Part shown: piece by piece, positions 1 through 6,924 of the stretch
How positions within the stretch are numbered: the first letter of the stretch is position 1
Layout: each line of letters opens with the position of its first letter
Assembly: GCA_004298605.1 (NCBI GenBank)
Contig: SCPW01000094.1
Location: 1 to 14,880, forward strand
Length of the DNA: 14,880 bases
Direction: 5' to 3'
From: Gallionella sp.
GTDB lineage: Bacteria > Pseudomonadota > Gammaproteobacteria > Burkholderiales > Gallionellaceae
The notes under the pieces: generated by a model
The model's input: only the letters and a program-made list of their open reading frames with translations
Database searches by the model: none
What the model was told of the DNA's origin: nothing
Program-made: the position numbers and the translations under genes

Positions 1-2413
1 TGATGACCACCACTTCGCTTTTCTGTCCGTAACGGTCTATACGCCCGATACGCTGTTCGATGCGCATCGGGTTCCATGGCAAATCGTAGTTGACCATGCC
101 ATCGCAAAACTGGAAGTCCAGGCCTTCGCTGCCAACTTCCGTGGAGAGCAACACGTCCAGCGTGTCTGCCTGCTCCTCGGCTTGGGCAAAGCGTTGGCGG
201 ATGTCGCGGCGGTCTTCGTCCGCTACGCCGCCGTGGATCACACCGACGCGGACACCTGCCGCAAGTAGATTCCGCTCCAGATAAAACAAGGTGTGGCGGA
301 AACTGGTGAACACCAGCAGCTTATTGTTGGGCAAGGCTTGCTTGTCGCGGACAATAGCGCGGAAGGCATCCAGCTTGGGATCGGCGGGATCGAGTATTCT
401 TGCGGATAGTCTTAGTTGCTCGATTTCGGCCTGCAAACTGCCCGGCGGCAAAACCTCCATCTCGTCCGTTTCATCGTCGTTGATTTCCGCCAGACCAAGA
501 TCGTCCAGCTTGCCATCCAGCCATTGGTCTATGAACGGAGCCAGTGCGTAAAGGCAACTGGCCGCCTGCCGCCGCAGGGTGGAGAGCATAAACAGCACCG
601 CTTGCCGCCCGTGGTTTTGCGCAAAAATCCGTGCTGCGGTGGCAATTAAATGGTCGTGAAAATCACGTTGTGCATCGGTGAATGGAACGGAAATCGTTTC
701 CGGTTTGCGTGTAGTAAAGTTGCCGATGTCGCGCCGTCGCGTGCGGTTGATGAGGCTATCGAAAGTGGAAAATCGCTCGACTTCACGAATCAATGCAACC
801 CGTGTGGCGGGGCTGATGTCCGGCTCGGCCAGCGTGTCCAGTACACGCTGAAAATCGGGTGTTTCAATGAAAGAAAATGTGCCTGCCGCCGCCTTCAATT
901 CCACCGCTGCTTGTTGCTGGCTATCTGCTGCCGCAGAGCGCAGATGATTCGCAGCCGCGTGGATATGCGGGTTGGGTTCGGCCATGAATTCAAAGCTGGC
1001 CTTATCAATCACCAAGTCCGGGCGCAGTACGTTGAGCAGGGTGAATAAATCCTGATTGCCCATCTGGATGGGTGTAGCGGTCAGAAAAATCACCGCCTCG
1101 GCGTGGTCGCAGAAAAACTTTACGCCTTGATGCAGCCAGGTATTGGCGTTGCGAATGTGGTGCGCCTCATCCACGATGACCAGATCAAAACGCGGTGGCG
1201 GGTCGAGATCGAGCAGCCCTTTGGTTTTCTTGCCGCGTTTGTGAGATTTGCCGTTGAGCAAGGTATCGTCAAACAGGGAGAACGGCAGAATGGTGCGACT
1301 GTGTTGGCGCGGCCATTCGCCGTCGAGATCGGTTTCGTGCAAACAGTGGCGCAAGGTATCACCGTCGAGATGGGTGAACTCTTCGCCGAAACGCTTCATT
1401 TCACTGCGCCACTTGCCTTCGGCCACCAGCGGTTTGGGACATATGATCAGCACCGATTTAATTTCGGAGCGGGCTTGCAACTCTTTCAGGATCAACCCTG
1501 CTTCGATGGTCTTGCCGACACCTACATCGTCAGCAATCAGCAAGCGCGGACGATCCGCGCGCAGCAGCTTGAGCACCGGACGGTACTGATAGGGAACGAA
1601 GCGCACCCGCCCTGAGTGCAATGAGTAAAGGTTGGCGGCAGATGGCGCGGTCAACAGCAGCGCGGTTATGCGCGCATGAAATTCCGACAGAGCAAGTGCG
1701 GCTCGTTCATCCACGAACATGGGGTTTGCTTCGAGTTGGCTTGCATAATAATTCGTTGGCTTGCCATCCTCGAAAACCGAGTAGCGGCATTCGCCGCCCG
1801 AATTTGGCTGCACCGAGAGGATTGGGAAAATCTTGGCGTGGTTCGATTTCAGGCGTACTAACTGGCCGGGCGCAAATCCATCTTGGATAACCGTTGTTTG
1901 CGGTACTGCTGCAACGGTAGGTGCAGCAGGTGCGGGGGGTGACGCAACCGGTGGCAGAGATGGGATTGGAGCAACGGTGGGTGAAAGCAGCGCCAATTGC
2001 TGCTGTTTGTATGCGGCTATTTGGTTTTGTGCCGCATCGCCGACTCCGAGCATTCTTGCCAGACGTTCCAATGTATCGGCATCACGATAGGCATCACGCG
2101 GATCGGTTTCGGCAGCGGTGGCGTGCGCCCAACGATTGCGGATCGTCTGCGCCTCTTTCAGCCAGTTGCGCGCTTCTTTGGGCCAGTTGTGCTGTGAAGA
2201 CAGTTCGTACCAGTTTTGATCGAGCACCCGCAGTAAGGCGGCTAGATCGAGGCCGGACAAATCATCAATGCGTGATTGCTTGACGCGCTCTTGCTGCTGA
2301 TAGGTCAGAATATCCAGAACATGCCGCTTCCACCAGTCGGCGGATAACTGAGGCAGCCATGAACTCAGGAGAGTTCTTAGTTCAATAGTGAAGGAATGCA
2401 ACAAGTTATTCAT
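1..2413 (-). CDS. SNF2-family DEAH helicase with N-terminal Swt1-type HEPN domain (partial, C-terminus beyond window)
   Basis: About 804 codons are open from the ATG at 2413 to the window edge, with no stop. Residues about 40-110 match the Swt1-type HEPN pattern, including the R-x4-H motif R92-N-R-W-A-H97 followed by a D-A-Y-R-D helix. A Pro/Ala-rich linker comes next, then a small beta-rich segment (about 180-225, FAPGQLVRLKS...). The helicase core has motif I D296-V-G-V-G-K-T302, motif II D415-E-A-H418, motif III T445-A-T, motif V (STEVGSEGLDFQ) and motif VI R788-I-G-R-I-D-R. Family knowledge: such ATPases remodel or translocate on nucleic acids, and HEPN domains are often RNases in defence or toxin systems. 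A defence role here is inference. An in-frame ATG at 2425 is an alternative start; neither has a strong ribosome binding site. The gene lies downstream of the trfA/iteron region on the same strand. Confidence 0.93.
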   Translation of the reverse strand, partial: MNNLLHSFTIELRTLLSSWLPQLSADWWKRHVLDILTYQQQERVKQSRIDDLSGLDLAALLRVLDQNWYELSSQHNWPKEARNWLKEAQTIRNRWAHATAAETDPRDAYRDADTLERLARMLGVGDAAQNQIAAYKQQQLALLSPTVAPIPSLPPVASPPAPAAPTVAAVPQTTVIQDGFAPGQLVRLKSNHAKIFPILSVQPNSGGECRYSVFEDGKPTNYYASQLEANPMFVDERAALALSEFHARITALLLTAPSAANLYSLHSGRVRFVPYQYRPVLKLLRADRPRLLIADDVGVGKTIEAGLILKELQARSEIKSVLIICPKPLVAEGKWRSEMKRFGEEFTHLDGDTLRHCLHETDLDGEWPRQHSRTILPFSLFDDTLLNGKSHKRGKKTKGLLDLDPPPRFDLVIVDEAHHIRNANTWLHQGVKFFCDHAEAVIFLTATPIQMGNQDLFTLLNVLRPDLVIDKASFEFMAEPNPHIHAAANHLRSAAADSQQQAAVELKAAAGTFSFIETPDFQRVLDTLAEPDISPATRVALIREVERFSTFDSLINRTRRRDIGNFTTRKPETISVPFTDAQRDFHDHLIATAARIFAQNHGRQAVLFMLSTLRRQAASCLYALAPFIDQWLDGKLDDLGLAEINDDETDEMEVLPPGSLQAEIEQLRLSARILDPADPKLDAFRAIVRDKQALPNNKLLVFTSFRHTLFYLERNLLAAGVRVGVIHGGVADEDRRDIRQRFAQAEEQADTLDVLLSTEVGSEGLDFQFCDGMVNYDLPWNPMRIEQRIGRIDRYGQKSEVVVI

Positions 2414-2776
2414 ATCAATACCCATTTTTGTTTTGTGTGATGCTAACATGAAGCGGAAAGCCAAGAACTTCTGCCTCTCTTGTTTTATAAAAAAACTCCT
2501 CTCGTTAGTAGCTCGCCCATGAGCTGCTATCACCGCGAATCCAGCTCATCGGTGAGCCATATTGAGTTTCACGCAGCTCATGGATGGCAGCCTTTTACGA
2601 GGGACAATAAAAATTTTTCTCGGCGTGCCAACATGGAAAAAATTGCCTGAGAAAATTCGGTGAGAATTTCCACCAAGCTGGTGAAAGCTACCCAGACTAT
2701 ATATAAATTGGTTACAGGTTACCTGCCGCTATCTCCCTGAAAGCCATGCTGCGCCTCAATTTCTGAAAAATCTCCC
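2414..2776. other. non-coding stretch between helicase gene and iterons, possible AT-rich part of the origin
   Basis: No credible gene is seen on either strand. AT-rich patches lie at about 2485-2496, 2606-2619 and 2699-2711 (TATATATAAAT); such patches often serve as unwinding regions beside iterons. A short hairpin GCTCA-TCGG-TGAGC sits at 2544-2557, and GGTTAC is directly repeated near 2710. I found no perfect DnaA box (TTATNCACA). The stretch must also contain the promoter of the minus-strand helicase gene. A TATAAA lies at about 2483-2488 on that strand, but I see no convincing -35. Confidence 0.5.
2519..2581. repeat. cluster of three CAGCTCAT motifs
   Basis: The 8-bp word CAGCTCAT occurs at 2542-2549 and 2574-2581, 32 bp apart, and inverted (ATGAGCTG) at 2519-2526. 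The inverted copy is the right arm of a small inverted repeat, AGCTC-GCCCAT-GAGCT, at 2510-2525. The cluster lies 100-170 bp upstream of the helicase start. It could be a set of operator sites or part of the origin; no function can be assigned. Confidence 0.55.
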
Positions 2777-2953
2777 CCTACTCAAACGCCATTTCGAGTT
2801 GTGCGGAACATCCTTTTTCCTACTCATACGCCAAATCATAAGCCGTGTTTCCCTACTCAACCGCCAATAGCTCCCTAGTCAAACGCCTATAGTGCGGCAA
2901 GGATTCTCAGCCTGGATCGAACGATTTTCGGTGCCATCCTACTCATCCACCAA
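2777..2953 (-). repeat. five iterons, probable TrfA-type origin of replication (oriV)
   Basis: Five copies of a 16-bp element with minus-strand consensus TTGGCGTTTGAGTAGG lie at 2777-2792, 2819-2834, 2852-2867, 2874-2889 and 2938-2953. The copy at 2874 has GACTAGG in place of GAGTAGG, and the copy at 2938 has TTGGTGGATG. Start-to-start distances are 42, 33, 22 and 64 bp, close to 4, 3, 2 and 6 helical turns, so all copies face the same side of the helix. The array ends three bases before the stop of the adjacent trfA gene. Iterons beside an initiator gene are the usual layout of iteron-controlled plasmid origins; the TTGAG core recalls RK2 iterons. Origin function is inferred. Confidence 0.82.
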
Positions 2954-2956
2954 TAG

Positions 2957-3763
2957 TCAGCGCCGGACAACGGCAACATGATTTCCGTTGATCTGCCATG
3001 ACCCCAGGAATCCTGCTTCCACCAGCGCCTTCAAGGCCTTGACAACCACCCTGCGGAGATTGTCGTGGCGGCTGATGGTGAGGTCGGCAGCGCGCTGAAT
3101 TTCTTCGAGGGCAAGCGGGTGCGGTTGCTTGTGGCTGGCCAGGTAGCCGTGCAGCCAGGTGGCCAATCCTTCCGGCAACTGCCGACGTTGCGCCCAGTGG
3201 AGGTAGGTGTAATGCTGTCCATGAAACAGCGCCGCCAGTTCCGGCGCGAACTTGACCCGGTAGCGCGGCAGCGGCTTGCCGGTGCTCTCGTCCTGCCAGC
3301 AAAAAGCCGGGATCATGGACAGCGAGATGGTGCGCTTGGTGCGTTCGGCATAAAAAGCCAGCGCGGTGGCCTGCAAGCGCGTGAGGCATTTGCGCAGGTG
3401 GGCGTAGGTTTCGCCGGAGGGTGTCCAGCCGACGGCTTTGCAGAAACCGTATGGTGTAAATTCCACGACCGTGCCCAACGTGGTATCGCTGGCCATCTGG
3501 ATCAGTTGCAGCCAGACCGTGGCATCGTCCTGCCGCAGTTCCTCGCCGGTGTAGGTGATGCGCCCCTTGCCGATGATCGCCAATGTTTCCTGCCGCAAAT
3601 ATCGGCGCTTCTGATTGCGGTTGCGCGCGTTGAACAGCGCACTGCGTAAAAACTCGTTCGGCGCGCAACGGATTTCTTCCGGCCACAGGGGAAGTTGATC
3701 GCCGCGTTGATAGCCTCGTATCTGCTGAATTCGTTTGAGGTAAAGCTTGATCGGTTTGGTCAT
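2957..3763 (-). CDS. trfA: TrfA-like plasmid replication initiator protein
   Basis: The 268-aa protein from ATG 3763 carries features I recognise from the RK2/IncP TrfA family. These include an early LPLWPEEIRCAPNEFLRSALF segment, an RITYTGEELRQDDATVWLQL segment, then LRKCLTRLQATAL, YRVKFAPELAALF, HYTYLHW and a C-terminal winged-helix-like region (LASHKQPHPLALEEI). TrfA binds origin iterons as a monomer, opens the origin and loads the host helicase. Five candidate iterons lie immediately 3' of the gene, supporting the assignment. The frame extends to a GTG at 3799 (12 residues more) without a clear ribosome binding site; ATG 3763 has a GGA 11 bases upstream and is preferred. A perfect 10-bp inverted repeat lies upstream and may mediate autoregulation. 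No ssb gene precedes it, unlike RK2. Confidence 0.9.
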   Translation of the reverse strand: MTKPIKLYLKRIQQIRGYQRGDQLPLWPEEIRCAPNEFLRSALFNARNRNQKRRYLRQETLAIIGKGRITYTGEELRQDDATVWLQLIQMASDTTLGTVVEFTPYGFCKAVGWTPSGETYAHLRKCLTRLQATALAFYAERTKRTISLSMIPAFCWQDESTGKPLPRYRVKFAPELAALFHGQHYTYLHWAQRRQLPEGLATWLHGYLASHKQPHPLALEEIQRAADLTISRHDNLRRVVVKALKALVEAGFLGSWQINGNHVAVVRR

Positions 3764-3817
3764 GGCGGTCGGATTCCAGCTCGGGAAACTAACCGCCACA
3801 CGCCAACATCAGCGCTG

Positions 3818-3844
3818 GAAATGCGTCCTGAAATGACGCATTTC
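3818..3844. promoter_or_regulatory. perfect 10-bp inverted repeat between divergent genes, candidate operator
   Basis: GAAATGCGTC (3818-3827) and GACGCATTTC (3835-3844) form a perfect dyad around a 7-base spacer. It sits 55 bases upstream of the trfA start and 80 bases before the divergent small gene. It has no T-run, so a terminator is unlikely. The position fits an operator for autoregulation or for coordinating replication with excision. The protein that binds it is unknown. Confidence 0.6.
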
Positions 3845-3923
3845 AATCGTTCCCGCTCTACCGCATCTCTACACTGACGCCGTCCCATATTTATTCCGGC
3901 AACTACTCCCTCAACGTCTCGTC

Positions 3924-4309
3924 ATGGACGACAGCACGCAACCAAACCGCATGGAATTCCTGCCGCGCGTGATTCGCGCCAGGAATGCGCACGTCTATCT
4001 CGGCATGGATCGAAATCGTTTTAATCGAGAGGTGAAACCGCACTTGATCGCCGTGCCCATCGGTGTGCAGGGACTGGGTATGACCGATTTGACTTGGACA
4101 AATGGTGGGAGGAATATAAGCGCTGCAACGGTCAGCCCGGCGCGCTCTTGAAATTGAAAGGAGAAGCGCAATGGGAAAACGAATGCCAGGTCTCTACCGC
4201 AGGCCGGACAAGCCCGGCGGTATGTGGCACGTTGACAAAATCGTCCACGGCCAACGCATTTGCGAAAGCTGTGGAACGTGCGACGAAGCAGAAGCGCAAA
4301 GATACATAG
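3924..4309 (+). pseudogene. small integrase-associated protein, frameshifted (one base missing near 4078)
   Basis: The first frame reads a conserved-looking N-terminus (M-E-F-L-P-R-V-I-R-A, then YLGMDRNRFNREVKPHL and IPIG-type residues) as far as GLG at 4079. It then turns into unrelated residues and stops at 4151. From 4079 the +2 frame continues sensibly (Y-D-R-F-D-L-D-K-W-W-E-E-Y-K, C-N-G-Q-P-G) to a stop at 4309. Adding one G to the GGG at 4077 would restore a protein of about 128 aa. I recognise this as the small, possibly DNA-binding (AlpA/excisionase-like) partner usually encoded before this integrase type; its function is not established. The intact frame would overlap the integrase start by 139 bases. 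The ATG at 3951 is an alternative start. The shift may be real or a homopolymer sequencing error. Confidence 0.75.
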
Positions 4310-5403
4310 TCCGCCGCCTGGAGGAGATTCGCCAAGCAACGGTTTATGGTGTACGGCCTGACCGCATCTTCCGCGTCGCTGCAACCAAGTATTTGACTGA
4401 GAATCAGCACAAGGCATCCATCGTTTCGGATGCTTACATGCTTCAGTCGCTGGACCCTTTTATCGGGGAAGTGTCATTGAGCAAGTTGCATGACGGCACG
4501 CTGCAACCGTATATCACCGCCAGACGCGCATCAGGCATCAGGTCGAAGAGTATCAACAACGCCTTGAGCATCGTGCGCAGGATTCTCAATCTGGCATCAC
4601 GGAAGTGGCGGGATGAGTATGGACTGACGTGGCTGGGAACACCGCCACTGCTCTCCATGCAATCCACTCACGATTCGCGCAAGCCCTATCCGCTGTCCTG
4701 GGATGAGCAAAGCGAGTTATTCCGTGAGATGCCGTCGCATCTGGCGAAGATGGCATTGTTCAAGGTCAACACGGGAACACGCGAGCAGGAGATTTGCCAC
4801 CTGAGGTGGGATTGGGAGATCGAGGTGCCGGAGCTGAATACCAGCATTTTCCTGATCCCGGAAAACTTCGGTGGGCGAACCATGAACTCTGGCGTGAAGA
4901 ACGGTGAGGACAGGCTGGTCGTGTTAAATGACGTGGCGCGCTCTGTGGTGGAAAGCTGCCGGGGGAAACACCCGGAACGGGTTTTTACTTTTGAGGGCGA
5001 GCCGGTTGGCAGCATCAACAATTCGGCATGGGGCAAAGCACGGGTTCGGGCAGCGATGAAGCTGTACGAGACTTCGGGCAAGCGCATTCCGCCGGAACTG
5101 TTGCGTGAAGGTCAGCGCGGGACTCTGATTACCGATGAATTGAAGCAGTTCATGGAATCAGTCCTGCCGGGCCTCGCCAATGTCAGGCCACACGATCTGA
5201 AGCACACTTATGGCAGGCACCTCAGGGCGGCAGGCGTTCCACTGGAAACACGGAAGGTGCTGCTGGGGCATAAGAATGGCGACATCACTTCGCACTATTC
5301 CGCGCCCGAAGTGGCCGAGTTGCTTGAGGCGTCCAACCGAGTCTGCGGGGGAGAGTCCCGCAAAAGTCCCGCAATGACTTTGCTGAAAAGAAAAATCGCC
5401 TAG
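4171..5403 (+). CDS. tyrosine recombinase / site-specific integrase (element A)
   Basis: The 410-aa protein has the layout of a phage-type tyrosine recombinase: an N-terminal arm/SAM-like core-binding region (about 1-165) and a C-terminal catalytic domain. Visible catalytic residues are R204 (TGTREQEICHLRW), K243 (VKNGEDRLVVLN), H341, H367 (LLGHKNG) and nucleophile Y376 (SHYS). The second catalytic arginine of the HxxR motif is lysine here (H341-D-L-K344-H-T). I recall this substitution from relatives of this integrase, so it need not mean inactivity. The start at 4171 is supported by AAGGAG at 4158-4163, seven bases upstream. The gene begins inside the frameshifted small gene. It ends 38 bases before a tRNA-Arg 3' fragment, convergent with it. 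Probable role: integration and excision of the trfA-bearing element at tRNA-Arg(ACG). Confidence 0.93.
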   Translation: MGKRMPGLYRRPDKPGGMWHVDKIVHGQRICESCGTCDEAEAQRYIVRRLEEIRQATVYGVRPDRIFRVAATKYLTENQHKASIVSDAYMLQSLDPFIGEVSLSKLHDGTLQPYITARRASGIRSKSINNALSIVRRILNLASRKWRDEYGLTWLGTPPLLSMQSTHDSRKPYPLSWDEQSELFREMPSHLAKMALFKVNTGTREQEICHLRWDWEIEVPELNTSIFLIPENFGGRTMNSGVKNGEDRLVVLNDVARSVVESCRGKHPERVFTFEGEPVGSINNSAWGKARVRAAMKLYETSGKRIPPELLREGQRGTLITDELKQFMESVLPGLANVRPHDLKHTYGRHLRAAGVPLETRKVLLGHKNGDITSHYSAPEVAELLEASNRVCGGESRKSPAMTLLKRKIA

Positions 5404-5440
5404 CGGATTAACACTAAGCGATTGATCTACTGCTTAAATA

Positions 5441-5488
5441 TGGTGCGCCCGGAGCGATTCGAACGCCCGACCCCTTGGTTCGTAGCCA
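5441..5488 (-). other. att site: 3' fragment of tRNA-Arg(ACG) left by integration
   Basis: On the minus strand the sequence reads an anticodon loop CTACGAA (anticodon ACG), a 3' anticodon strand CCAAG, and a T-arm GGGCG-TTCGAAT-CGCTC (one G-T pair). The acceptor strand CGGGCGC, discriminator A and CCA follow. The 5' half is absent: upstream bases read TC where CTTGG pairing needs CT, and no D-arm is seen. The 48 bp are therefore a duplicated tRNA 3' end, the usual crossover region for tyrosine integrases. Because its 3' end points left, the element using it should extend to the right, with the intact tRNA at its far end. Confidence 0.85.
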
Positions 5489-5503
5489 GAAACCAGCTCC
5501 CTT

Positions 5504-5535
5504 TATAGACCTTAATGCACATTAAGCAATCTATA
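5504..5535. repeat. interrupted palindrome next to the att site
   Basis: Two nested perfect dyads are present: TATAGA (5504-5509) with TCTATA (5530-5535), and CTTAAT (5511-5516) with ATTAAG (5521-5526) around GCAC. The position, 16 bp from the tRNA fragment and just upstream of an integrase promoter, suggests an integrase or excisionase binding site. An operator is the alternative. Confidence 0.5.
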
Positions 5536-5550
5536 TCTTTCAATTACTTA

Positions 5551-5579
5551 TTGACACTTCAACCTTAACGGGCTAGCAT
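5551..5579 (+). promoter_or_regulatory. sigma-70-like promoter for the second integrase operon
   Basis: A perfect -35 TTGACA (5551-5556) is followed, after 17 bp, by TAGCAT (5574-5579, four of six consensus matches). It lies about 70-95 bp upstream of the integrase start. One arm of a 12-bp inverted repeat covers the -10 element, so repression at this site is plausible. Confidence 0.6.
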
Positions 5580-5634
5580 CGCTTTTAACCGAATTTGATA
5601 GCCTGTGCTAGCCCGTTGCTAGCCGGTTTTAACC
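5567..5634. promoter_or_regulatory. 12-bp inverted repeat plus repeated GCTAGC and TTTTAACC words, candidate operator or integrase arm sites
   Basis: AACGGGCTAGCA (5567-5578) and TGCTAGCCCGTT (5606-5617) are perfect inverted copies 27 bp apart. GCTAGC recurs at 5618-5623. TTTTAACC occurs at 5583-5590 and 5627-5634. The cluster lies between the promoter and the ribosome binding site of the integrase gene. It fits either an operator that loops across the leader or arm-type integrase sites beside attL/attP. Confidence 0.6.
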
Positions 5635-5646
5635 AAGGGGTCAATG

Positions 5647-6924
5647 ATGACAGCCAACAAAATCAAGTTTACCAAGTCGGCAATCGACGCAATCACGCCC
5701 CCCGATGAAGGGCGCGCCACTTATTACGACACCATGATCCCGAAGCTGGCTTGCCGTGTCACGGCAGCGGGATCGAAGACGTTCTACATTATCAAGCGCG
5801 CCGGTGCTGCGATGGCATGGGTAAAGCTGGGCACGTTCCCCGATATGACCGTGGAGCAGGCGCGCAAAGCTGCCGAAGAGAATCTGGGCGAGTTTGCCAA
5901 GGGCAACAACCCTGCCAAGGCCAAGCGTGAAGAAAAGCAGAAAATCACGCTGGGGCGGGCGTTTCAAAATTACTTTGACCAACACGTTAAACCCAAGGGT
6001 GTGAAGACCGCCGACGATATACAGGCAACGTGGCAACGATTCATCGGCACACTGCCCGACGAACCAGCGAAAAAACACGGACGCAAGCGGCAGAAACACC
6101 CCGCCGGTGTGGACTGGTCAAACCGCAAAATTGACCAGATAGAAAAAGGCGAGGTTCGCACCCTCCATGCCGCTATCGGCGCAACGCATCCGATCATGGC
6201 AAACAGGGTGATCGAAATTTTGTCGGCGGTATATGGCCGCGCTATCTATCTTGGCTATCAAGGCGCGAATCCAGCATCGGGTGTTGAGCCGTACAAGGAA
6301 ACCAAGCGGGATAGATTCATTCAGGCCGACGAATTGCCAGTTTTCTTCACAGAGTTGGCAAACGAATCATCGGAAGATTTTAAGCACTTCGTATTGCTTT
6401 CGCTGCTGACTGGTGCGCGCCGGATTAACGTAATGTCGGCACGCTGGGAAGATATAAACTTGGCATCGGCAATCTGGCGCATTCCTGACGTGAGCAGCAA
6501 AAACGGTGAGCCGATGATTCTCCCGCTGGGTGCGGAAGCCGTGCAGATATTGCGCGCAAGGTTGCCGGATGAAGGCAAGCCGACAAGCCCTTGGGTCTTC
6601 CCTGCCGATTCTGCCAGCGGACACATTACGCCACCGAAAAAACGCTGGCAAAGCCTGCTTGAACGCTGCGGCATTGATAACCTACGCATCCATGACCTGC
6701 GCCGTTCGCTGGGATCGTGGCAGGCCATTACAGGTGCATCGCTGGTGATTATCGGCAAGTCGCTGGGACACAAGAGCGCCGATGCAACGATGATTTATGC
6801 ACGGCTTAACACCGACCCGGTGCGCGCATCGGTAAGCGCGGCAACGTCCGCCATGCTGGAAGCGGCAGGCGTGAAAAATACCGCCGATGTGTTGCCGATG
6901 AAAGCAGGAAAGGGGGCGGTATGA
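5647..6924 (+). CDS. tyrosine integrase with Arm-type DNA-binding domain (element B)
   Basis: A 425-aa P4-type integrase. Counting from the upstream Met codon at 5644, residues 5-95 form the DUF4102-like arm-binding domain (FTKSAIDAITPP...YYDTMIPKLACRV...KLGTFPDMTVEQARKAA). Residues about 103-215 form the core-binding region. The catalytic domain shows R259 (TGARRIN), K286 (SSKNGEP), H350-D-L-R353 (HDLRRSLGSW), H376 (LGHKS) and Y385 (MIYARL), a full catalytic set. Start choice: AAGGGG at 5635-5640 is three bases from the ATG at 5644 and six from the ATG at 5647, so 5647 is preferred. The stop overlaps the next start (ATGA), so translation is probably coupled. Probable role: integration and excision of the satellite-like element at the adjacent tRNA-Arg fragment. 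Confidence 0.93.
   Translation: MTANKIKFTKSAIDAITPPDEGRATYYDTMIPKLACRVTAAGSKTFYIIKRAGAAMAWVKLGTFPDMTVEQARKAAEENLGEFAKGNNPAKAKREEKQKITLGRAFQNYFDQHVKPKGVKTADDIQATWQRFIGTLPDEPAKKHGRKRQKHPAGVDWSNRKIDQIEKGEVRTLHAAIGATHPIMANRVIEILSAVYGRAIYLGYQGANPASGVEPYKETKRDRFIQADELPVFFTELANESSEDFKHFVLLSLLTGARRINVMSARWEDINLASAIWRIPDVSSKNGEPMILPLGAEAVQILRARLPDEGKPTSPWVFPADSASGHITPPKKRWQSLLERCGIDNLRIHDLRRSLGSWQAITGASLVIIGKSLGHKSADATMIYARLNTDPVRASVSAATSAMLEAAGVKNTADVLPMKAGKGAV

Noticed and set aside
1103..1615. 170-aa open frame on the + strand
   Set aside because: Antisense to the helicase ATPase core, whose motifs I and II lie here on the minus strand.
2777..2953. CRISPR array
   Set aside because: The five repeats are 16 bp, imperfect and unevenly spaced with no uniform spacers and no cas genes; iterons beside trfA fit better.
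3065..3649. 194-aa open frame on the + strand
   Set aside because: It is antisense to trfA, has no recognisable motif and no ribosome binding site; trfA is a clear family match.
3764..3799. GTG start at 3799 giving a longer TrfA
   Set aside because: No ribosome binding site and no recognisable family sequence in the extra 12 residues; ATG 3763 preferred, though not proven.
5441..5520. A complete tRNA gene
   Set aside because: Only the 3' half (anticodon loop to CCA) is present; the anticodon 5' strand is mismatched and no D-arm or acceptor 5' strand is found.
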